From the NCBI RefSeq assembly GCF_003148475.1, contig NZ_QGGG01000025.1, positions 1-46,675 of the forward strand: a stretch of 46,675 nucleotides of DNA, in the 5' to 3' direction. Shown here in pieces: positions 40,781-46,675 of the stretch; within the stretch, counting starts at the first letter, position 1; each line of letters starts with the position of its first letter. Below the pieces are notes generated by a model. It was not told where the DNA came from, did no database searches, and was given only the letters and a program-made list of their open reading frames with translations. A program made the translations under genes and the position numbers. The stretch comes from Pseudaminobacter salicylatoxidans. GTDB taxonomy: Bacteria; Pseudomonadota; Alphaproteobacteria; Rhizobiales; Rhizobiaceae.

Positions 40781-42235
40781 ATGGGCAAGGTTACAGGTTT
40801 TCTCGAGATCGACCGGCAGGTGCACAAGTATCAGCCTGCCGCCGATCGCATTCGCCATTTTCGCGAATTCACGCTGCCGCTATCGGACAAGGAAGTGGAA
40901 AAGCAGGCAGCGCGCTGCATGGATTGCGGCGTGCCCTTCTGTCACGGACCGACCGGCTGCCCGATCCACAACCAGATTCCGGACTGGAACGACCTCGTCT
41001 ACAATGGCGATTGGGAGAGTGCGATCCGCAATCTGCATTCGACCAACAACTTCCCCGAATTCACCGGCCGCGTCTGCCCCGCACCTTGTGAGGAGGCGTG
41101 CACGCTGAACCTCGAGGACATTCCGGTCGCGATCAAGACGGTCGAGCAGGCGCTCGCCGACAAGGCCTATGAGCTTGGCATGATCCGCCCCCGGCCGGCG
41201 GAGACGAAGACGGGCAGGCGCGTGGCCATCATCGGCTCGGGCCCGGCCGGCATGGCCGCCGCCCAGCAGCTTGGCCGGGTCGGCCACGAGGTGCATGTCT
41301 ATGAGCGCGAAAGCCGTCCGGGCGGGTTGCTGCGCTACGGCATTCCCGATTTCAAGATGGAGAAGCACCATATCGACCGCCGCGTCGAGCAGATGCAGGG
41401 CGAGGGCGTGACCTTCTTCTGCAACGTCAATGTCGGTGTCGACAAAAAGGTGTCGGAACTTCTGGCCGAATATGACGCGGTGCTCTACTGCGGCGGTTCC
41501 GAAACCCCGCGCGCGGCCAATATTCCCGGCGACAATCTCCAGGGCGTGTTCGATGCGATGCCTTATCTGGTCCAGCAGAACAAGCGGGTTGCGCAGGAGG
41601 ATATCCAGTCCACTGCCTGGGCCGGCGAGCCGATTTTAGCTGGCGGTCAGCAGGTCGTGGTGGTGGGCGGCGGCGACACCGCTTCCGACTGCATCGGCAC
41701 GGCATTCCGGCAGGGTGCGGTGCGTGTGACGCAGCTCGACATTCGTCCGCAGCCGCCGGAAAAGGAAAACAAGCTCGCCGTCTGGCCCTATTGGGCGACC
41801 AAGATGCGCACCTCGTCTTCGCAGGCCGAGGGCGCGGAACGCGAGTTCCAGGTTGCAACGCTGGAATTCATCGGCGAGGACGGTCAGCTCACCGGCGTGA
41901 AATGCTGCGAGGTGGATGACAGGCGCAAGCCGATCGCCGGCACCGAATTCGTCATTCGTGCCGATATCGCCTTTATCGCCATCGGCTTTGCCGGTCCGAT
42001 CTCAGGCGGGGTAGTGGACGAACTGGGCGGCGCGTTGAAGACCGGTGTCGACAGCCGTCGCTCGACCAATGTCGTCGCCAGCGAGCATGACTATCGTACC
42101 AGCATCGACAAGCTCTATGCGGCGGGCGACGTGCGGCGCGGCCAGTCACTGGTGGTATGGGCGATCCGCGAGGGCCGCCAGGCCGCCCGCGCGATCGACG
42201 AGGCGTTGATGGGCGCAAGCGTCCTTCCGCGCTGA
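40781..42235 (+). CDS. gltD: Glutamate synthase (NADPH) small subunit
   Basis: A 484-residue flavoprotein that transfers electrons from NADPH to GltB. The N-terminal cysteine clusters CMDCGVPFC and CPAPCEEAC bind 4Fe-4S centres; the FAD site is [17 protein letters not shown] (near residue 147) and the NADPH site [13 protein letters not shown] (near 290). The C-terminal segment [20 protein letters not shown] is typical. It is probably cotranscribed with gltB. A terminator-like hairpin follows the stop. Confidence 0.95.
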   Translation: MGKVTGFLEIDRQVHKYQPAADRIRHFREFTLPLSDKEVEKQAARCMDCGVPFCHGPTGCPIHNQIPDWNDLVYNGDWESAIRNLHSTNNFPEFTGRVCPAPCEEACTLNLEDIPVAIKTVEQALADKAYELGMIRPRPAETKTGRRVAIIGSGPAGMAAAQQLGRVGHEVHVYERESRPGGLLRYGIPDFKMEKHHIDRRVEQMQGEGVTFFCNVNVGVDKKVSELLAEYDAVLYCGGSETPRAANIPGDNLQGVFDAMPYLVQQNKRVAQEDIQSTAWAGEPILAGGQQVVVVGGGDTASDCIGTAFRQGAVRVTQLDIRPQPPEKENKLAVWPYWATKMRTSSSQAEGAEREFQVATLEFIGEDGQLTGVKCCEVDDRRKPIAGTEFVIRADIAFIAIGFAGPISGGVVDELGGALKTGVDSRRSTNVVASEHDYRTSIDKLYAAGDVRRGQSLVVWAIREGRQAARAIDEALMGASVLPR

Positions 42236-42259
42236 CACTATGCGAAAGCAAAAATGAGA

Positions 42260-42283
42260 GGGGCACGCAATTGGTGCCCCTTT
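42260..42283 (+). terminator. Terminator after gltD
   Basis: A stem GGGGCAC/GTGCCCC (42260-42266 and 42274-42280) with a seven-base loop, followed by TTT. It lies 24 bp after the gltD stop and between convergent genes. Confidence 0.65.
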
Positions 42284-42332
42284 CCGTTTCCGGATGGGTG
42301 ACAGCGGACCGTTGCAACCTGGGTCCGTGACG

Positions 42333-43592
42333 TCAGGGGGCGGCCGTGATAACGGGCTTGCCACGACGGGCTGCCACCGTGGGCGGCGGTGTCGAACCCG
42401 GAGGCAGCATGAAATCGTCGGCGCGGCCGGGTGAGGGCGCAGACGCGATGCCCTTGACGAGCAGTTTGCCGCCGGGCGAATCCGAAGTTTCCGGCTTGAC
42501 CTCCATCTGCGCGCCGAGCAGTTCGTTGCCGCCGTCGAGCGCCGGATCGTTCAGCGAAATGGGTGCGGTTCGATCGACGGGTGCTGCATTTTTAAGGTCG
42601 GTTGCCGTGCCGGAAGCGGGCGCCGACAGGCCGGCTGCAGGGGTTTCGGTGACACCCAGAATCTTGTTCAGCGGCTTCTCGGCGTAGAAAGCGAGCTTGC
42701 GCTTGCCTGCCTTGGTGAAATTTATGCCGTCGTCGGAACGCAGGCGCACGGGCTGGCCTTCCACATCCGGCCCGTTGATCACGAAGGCGCCATTCTCGTC
42801 GACGAAGCCGTCCCACACATCCACGAACTCCGCCCCGGCCGTATCGGCGGCAGCGTGATAGACGTCGTTGAAGGCCAGCATGTCGGCCGTCATCTTGGAG
42901 AATTTGAAGGCCGGCACCCCGACCCAGACGAAAGGTATCTTCCTGTCCGAGATGACCTTGGCGAGCGCTTCGGCGCGGCGCTCATACTCCCTGGTCCAGT
43001 TGTCGCTGCGCGGTGTCTCGCTTACTCCGGCAACGCGCATCTGCTGGCGGTCGTTGGAGCCCAGCATGACGACGACCACGGCCGGCTTTTCCGCATCGAG
43101 CAGCGCGCCGGCTTCCTTGGGCCAGTCATAATAGTCGTCGCGCACGAAGCCGGACGAGCCCTTTGTGCGGTCGATGACCCTGACCTTCGGGTTTTGGGCA
43201 TAAACAGTATCCAGCCCGTCGGCGAGCCCGCCGCCGAGGAAATCGCCGATGACGAGAACCACCTTGGCATCATCCTGCTTCTCGACGGCGGCAGGCGCTG
43301 CCGGCTCTGCGGGCGCAGCAGAGCGCGGCTTGGTAATTGCCGCGCCTTCGTTGCTCTTTCGCACCTTGGGTTTGGTGCGGCGCTTCGAGCGGGCGGCGGG
43401 CACTTCCGCCGGCGGCTCGTAATAGCGTGGCTCGCGGCGTGGAAAGAACAGGTCGCGCAACGACCATGGGCGATAGGAGGGCTCCTGCGCCTGCGCAAAG
43501 GAAGGCACCGACAGGCCGGTCACCAGCACGGCCAGCGCCAGAAATAGCGCTGGAATTCGTGTCGGCAACGGAAGCCGCGATCTCGGTGGCAT
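42333..43592 (-). CDS. DUF459 SGNH-like periplasmic protein with degenerate active site
   Basis: A 419-residue secreted protein: signal peptide (PALFLALAVLVTGLSVPSFA, cleavage near AQA), a basic/proline-rich linker to about 105, an SGNH-like domain of the DUF459 family (about 108-310) and a low-complexity C-terminus. Block I reads VLVIGDFLGGGLADGL, so the expected nucleophile Ser of GDS is Phe. Block III VVVMLGSNDRQQM keeps the Asn, while block V has DGINFTKAG, where the usual His is Asn. The fold is thus likely but hydrolase activity doubtful; a binding or structural role in the envelope is possible. ATG 43592 follows GGAGGG. Confidence 0.8.
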   Translation of the reverse strand: MPPRSRLPLPTRIPALFLALAVLVTGLSVPSFAQAQEPSYRPWSLRDLFFPRREPRYYEPPAEVPAARSKRRTKPKVRKSNEGAAITKPRSAAPAEPAAPAAVEKQDDAKVVLVIGDFLGGGLADGLDTVYAQNPKVRVIDRTKGSSGFVRDDYYDWPKEAGALLDAEKPAVVVVMLGSNDRQQMRVAGVSETPRSDNWTREYERRAEALAKVISDRKIPFVWVGVPAFKFSKMTADMLAFNDVYHAAADTAGAEFVDVWDGFVDENGAFVINGPDVEGQPVRLRSDDGINFTKAGKRKLAFYAEKPLNKILGVTETPAAGLSAPASGTATDLKNAAPVDRTAPISLNDPALDGGNELLGAQMEVKPETSDSPGGKLLVKGIASAPSPGRADDFMLPPGSTPPPTVAARRGKPVITAAP

Positions 43593-43630
43593 GTTGGTTC
43601 CCTCCGGTGTCGCAACGGGCGCGGAAGGCG

Positions 43631-44857
43631 TCAGCGCTTCCTCAGCACCGAGAGCACTTCCATGCTCGGATGGCCATCCTGTTCCATGCCGGCCTTGGCC
43701 TGGAACGCCATGATTGCCGCTCGCGAGCCCTGGCCTATCTTACCGTCGAACTTGCCATCGTAATAGCCATAAGCCGAAAGGCGCTGCTGGAGTTCCTGCT
43801 TTTCCTCGAAGCTGAGCTTGGTGAAGGGCCGGTTCCAGTCGCGCACAAGGCCGCCATAGCCGGCGATCTCGTCGGCCAGAAGACCCACGGCCAGAGCGTA
43901 TTTGTCGGCATTGTTGTAGCGCTTCAGCACCGAGAAATTCTTGGTGACGAGGAAGGCAGGTCCCTGACGGCCATCCGGCACCTTCAGCTCGGCGATATCG
44001 GAGCTGCTTGGGAAGGGTTTGCTTCTGGCGCGGGTTAGGCCGAGGCCTTGCCACTTCGCCAGCGACAGCGAGCCGGCCGGGAACTTGCGTCCTGCCGGCA
44101 GCGTCACCTCGTAGCCCCAGGTGCGGCCGGTCTGCCAGCCGTTCTTGTGCAGCAGGTTGGCGGCTGTGGCCAGCGCATCCGGTATCGAGTTCCAGATGTC
44201 GCGCTTGCCGTTGCCGTCCATGTCCACCGCATAGTGCTGATAGCTGGTCGGAATGAATTGGGTATGACCCATGGCGCCGGCCCAGGAGCCCATCAGATGG
44301 CTTTCGTCGATGTCGCCGCTCTGCAGGATCTTCAGCGCCGAGATGAGCTGGGTGCGTGCGAATTTGGCGCGGCGCTTATCGGCATAGGCCAGCGTTGCCA
44401 GCGAGCGCACGACATTGCGCATCACCTGGTCGTTCTTGAGGATTTCGCCATAATTCGATTCCATCGACCAGATGGCCAGCAGAATATGGCGGTCGACGCC
44501 GAAGCGGGCCTCGATGCGGTCGAGCCACGGCTTCCACTTGCGCGCCATGGCGCGGCCGGTCGCCACCGACTGATCATGCACGCGGTTGTCGAAATAGTCC
44601 CAAACCGGCGCGGTGAATTCTGGCTGGTAACGGGCCTTCTCCAGCACTTCCGCATCGACATCGCGCACATTGCGGAACGCACGGTCGAAGGTGGCTTTGG
44701 AAATGCCGCTTTGCGTGGCGGTGCTGCGGAACCCGGCGATCCAGCGCTGGAAGCCGGCATCCGCCGATGCGGGACTCGCTGAAAGGAGCAGGGCGAGCGA
44801 CAGGCCGGCAGCCGCAGCGAAACTCGCCAGGCGTGTTGCGGTCTTGCGAACGAGCAT
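43631..44857 (-). CDS. Membrane-bound or secreted lytic murein transglycosylase (MltB family)
   Basis: A 408-residue enzyme that cleaves peptidoglycan to 1,6-anhydromuropeptides. ATG 44857 behind AAGGAGGGAC gives a signal peptide cut after SASA (about residue 32). The transglycosylase domain (about 35-330) has the catalytic Glu E133 in WSMESNYGE, and GAMGHTQFIPTSY plus the DGNGKRDIWNSIPDALAT calcium/helix region are typical. Residues about 345-408 form a peptidoglycan-binding domain (LSAYGYYDGKFDGKIGQGSR). It acts in the periplasm. It follows the DUF459 gene start by 38 bp and may be cotranscribed with it. Confidence 0.93.
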   Translation of the reverse strand: MLVRKTATRLASFAAAAGLSLALLLSASPASADAGFQRWIAGFRSTATQSGISKATFDRAFRNVRDVDAEVLEKARYQPEFTAPVWDYFDNRVHDQSVATGRAMARKWKPWLDRIEARFGVDRHILLAIWSMESNYGEILKNDQVMRNVVRSLATLAYADKRRAKFARTQLISALKILQSGDIDESHLMGSWAGAMGHTQFIPTSYQHYAVDMDGNGKRDIWNSIPDALATAANLLHKNGWQTGRTWGYEVTLPAGRKFPAGSLSLAKWQGLGLTRARSKPFPSSSDIAELKVPDGRQGPAFLVTKNFSVLKRYNNADKYALAVGLLADEIAGYGGLVRDWNRPFTKLSFEEKQELQQRLSAYGYYDGKFDGKIGQGSRAAIMAFQAKAGMEQDGHPSMEVLSVLRKR

Positions 44858-45067
44858 ATGTCCCTCCTTAAGGATGATTGGAAGACTCATTCATCGCCGA
44901 ACGCGGTTATCAATCGGTTTACCATAGGCAGATTCGGACGATGAAACGTCCCCCAAAGTGCTGCCGTGATCGGGCGCGCACCCAGAGCGTTCAATATTCA
45001 TCAATTTCGTCATGAAAATGTCTTGCACCGTGATAGTAGTGCTATTGCCTCACGAGATATTGCCGTT

Positions 45068-45973
45068 ATGAAAAAAGTCAGAAAAGCCGTTTTCCCGGTT
45101 GCCGGTCTCGGTACGCGTTTCCTGCCTGCCACCAAATCCATTCCCAAGGAGATGCTGACGGTCGTCGACCGGCCGGTCATCCAATATGTGGTCGATGAGG
45201 CGCGCGAGGCCGGTATCGAGCATTTCATCTTCGTGACGGGCCGCAACAAGGCTGTCATCGAGGACCACTTCGACGTGCAGTTCGAGCTCTATGACACGCT
45301 GGCGCAGCGCGGCAAGGACGACCAGCTCTCGCGCCTGCAGCGGCTGCAACCGGCTCCGGGGCAGACCAGCTTCACCCGCCAGCAGGTGCCGCTCGGCCTT
45401 GGCCATGCGGTCTGGTGCGCGCGCGATCTGGTCGGCAACGAGCCTTTCGCCCTGCTTCTGCCGGACATGATCATGCAGATGGACCAGAGCTGCCTGAAGC
45501 AGATGGTCGAGCTTTACGAGCAGACCGGCAGCAACATCGTGGCGGTTCAGGAATGCGATCCGGCCGAGACGCACAAATACGGCATCGTCGGGCGCGGGCG
45601 CGAGGTTCATTCCGGCTTCGAGATCACCGGCATGGTGGAGAAGCCAAAGCCGGGCACGTCGCCGTCGAACCTCTACATCAATGGCCGCTACATATTGCAG
45701 CCCGAGATCTTCGACATATTGGAAGGGCAGGAAAAGGGCGCGGGCAACGAAATCCAGCTCACCGACGCCATGCTGAAGCTCGAGAAAGAGCAGCCTTTCT
45801 ACGGCTATCACTATCAGGGTCGCACCTTCGATTGCGGTTCGCCCGAGGGTTTCGTGGAAGCCAATGTCGCCTTTGCGCTGTGGCGCCCGGACATGCACGA
45901 GAATGTCGCCGACATGCTGGAGCGGATGCTGCGCGACCTGCGCCCGATGGAACGACGCAGGGCACAGCGATAG
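45068..45973 (+). CDS. galU: UTP-glucose-1-phosphate uridylyltransferase
   Basis: A 301-residue nucleotidyltransferase that makes UDP-glucose, needed for exopolysaccharide and other glycans. The N-terminal [19 protein letters not shown] holds the nucleotide-binding loop and conserved Arg; [14 protein letters not shown], a DMIMQM metal region, [14 protein letters not shown] and [12 protein letters not shown] complete the family pattern. ATG 45068 is preferred over ATG 44966, which would add a non-conserved extension; the ribosome-binding site is weak. It is divergent from the transglycosylase gene. Confidence 0.94.
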   Translation: MKKVRKAVFPVAGLGTRFLPATKSIPKEMLTVVDRPVIQYVVDEAREAGIEHFIFVTGRNKAVIEDHFDVQFELYDTLAQRGKDDQLSRLQRLQPAPGQTSFTRQQVPLGLGHAVWCARDLVGNEPFALLLPDMIMQMDQSCLKQMVELYEQTGSNIVAVQECDPAETHKYGIVGRGREVHSGFEITGMVEKPKPGTSPSNLYINGRYILQPEIFDILEGQEKGAGNEIQLTDAMLKLEKEQPFYGYHYQGRTFDCGSPEGFVEANVAFALWRPDMHENVADMLERMLRDLRPMERRRAQR

Positions 45974-46006
45974 GGCCTTGCCGGGGAAGGGTAAGAAGAA
46001 CCCTTC

Positions 46007-46513
46007 TTATCTTTGCACGGTCATGCCCACGAACACGCTGTTGGCGTCATAGTCGCGGTAGGGCAGGTTGCTGCGCAGGCGTTCGTGACGCAGCCGGCCG
46101 GTGAGGCCGGCATAACGGTTCAGCCACCACGTCGCGCCGGCTTCGGCGCTGAAGATCGTGTCATGGCCGTTCGAGCCGGAATAATCCCGATAGCCGAAGC
46201 CGAGTGCCGCATTGGCGGTCAGGTTGGCGCGGATTTCGCGTTCGGCGGAAAGCCGTAGCGAATGCAGCAGCGAGCCGCTTTCGCCCGCGACGGTGGAGCC
46301 CTCCGCCTCCGTCGATGCGGCAAGGTGGATGATCGTGCCGCGCTCGGGCGACCAGTTCATGGCGGCGGCAATGGTCGGGCCCGATACCGGGCGCAGCCGG
46401 TCATCGTCGAAGCTTTCGCGCAGCCAGCCGGCGGAAAATTCACCCGACAACTTCTCGCCCATGTCCAGCGCCAGCCCGGCCCGCGCGCCGATCCTGTCCG
46501 AGGAGCGCTCATA
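46007..46513 (-). pseudogene. Outer-membrane beta-barrel protein, 3' fragment cut by IS630 element
   Basis: The frame ends with a barrel-like C-terminus (VFVGMTVQR). It contains alternating strands such as IRANLTANAALGFGYRDYS and AGATWWLNRYAGLTGRLRHE, as in rhizobial BBP2_2-type outer-membrane proteins. The intact protein would be several hundred residues longer. The barrel-like sequence starts at YERSSDRIGARAG (46513), and directly upstream the frame changes to non-barrel sequence that coincides with an IS630 transposase end in another phase. The gene is therefore most likely disrupted by insertion at a TA in the Tyr codon. The 5' part lies outside the window. Confidence 0.72.
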
Positions 46514-46520
46514 GAGTCCT

Positions 46521-46675
46521 TCACGTTTTGACGGAAGCGTATCCTGCGTTTGCGAGATAGTTTTGGCATTCGTCAGCTTCGATGGTTGTTACGAGGTGTC
46601 CGACCTGGCGCCAGGTGTCCTCGATAGTTCGCTTCTGGGCCATTCGCATCCAATGCTTGATTTTAGCGAAGGCCT
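46521..46675 (-). mobile_element. IS630-family transposase, C-terminal end (partial)
   Basis: The minus strand encodes AFAKIKHWMRMAQKRTIEDT, WRQVGHLVTTIEADECQNYL and ANAGYASVKT to a stop at 46523-46521. This is the characteristic end of IS630-family DDE transposases (AFxKLKxxLRKA..RTV..LW, AEC.NYF.NAGY). The rest is beyond the right edge. The element end is probably near 46514, seven bases after the stop, next to a TA that would be the duplicated target site. The terminal repeat would begin GAGTCCTTCACG on the plus strand. Confidence 0.78.

Noticed and set aside
36686..40858. Long minus-strand open frames opposite gltB (610 and 535 codons)
   Set aside because: They are shadows of the well-conserved gltB coding sequence and have no start signals or recognisable domains.

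Overview
The window looks like chromosomal DNA of an alphaproteobacterium of the order Hyphomicrobiales (Rhizobiales), probably close to the Mesorhizobium/Aminobacter/Nitratireductor group. This is an inference from the host genes (cpdR, hisN with an adjacent mmgR/suhB-type small RNA, a ROSE-controlled hsp20, a DUF459 protein, gltBD), the high GC content and the rhizobial style of the prophage. No database search was possible.

Positions 1 to about 29,790 are the right-hand part of a temperate, tailed, HK97-like prophage; its left end lies outside the window. An immunity region sits near 24.2-25.3 kb: a small Cro-like protein and an S24-peptidase CI-like repressor, with four copies of a 16-bp operator flanking the repressor gene. 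Leftward (minus strand) run the replication genes: a ParB-fold protein, a DEAH helicase, a Toprim primase, an HTH protein, a second ParB-fold protein and a late-regulator-like protein, closed by an intrinsic terminator at 17.3 kb. Further left lie a phage tRNA-Arg(UCG), an HNH-nuclease/P-loop fusion, and the packaging, head and tail genes: terminase, portal, protease, capsid, connectors, tail tube, tail chaperones with a programmed -1 frameshift, tape measure, distal tail and the truncated tail-tip gene at the window edge. Three or four short genes inserted in the late region, several in antisense orientation, look like morons.

Rightward (plus strand) from the second operator pair runs a chain of about nine short, translationally coupled genes of unknown function, one with a Tat signal peptide, ending in an excisionase-like gene and the tyrosine integrase. 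The integrase abuts the 3' end of a host tRNA-Val(GAC), the apparent attachment site. No lysis genes are recognised, so they probably lie left of position 1.

From 29.8 to 46.7 kb the genes are ordinary core chromosome: cpdR; an N-formylglutamate amidohydrolase; an mmgR/suhB-like sRNA; histidinol phosphatase; an alpha/beta hydrolase; hsp20 behind an RpoH promoter and ROSE thermometer; L-threonine aldolase; gltB and gltD divergent from it across a 500-bp regulatory region; a DUF459 protein with a degenerate SGNH motif; a lytic transglycosylase; galU; and an outer-membrane beta-barrel gene cut by an IS630-family element that runs off the right edge.
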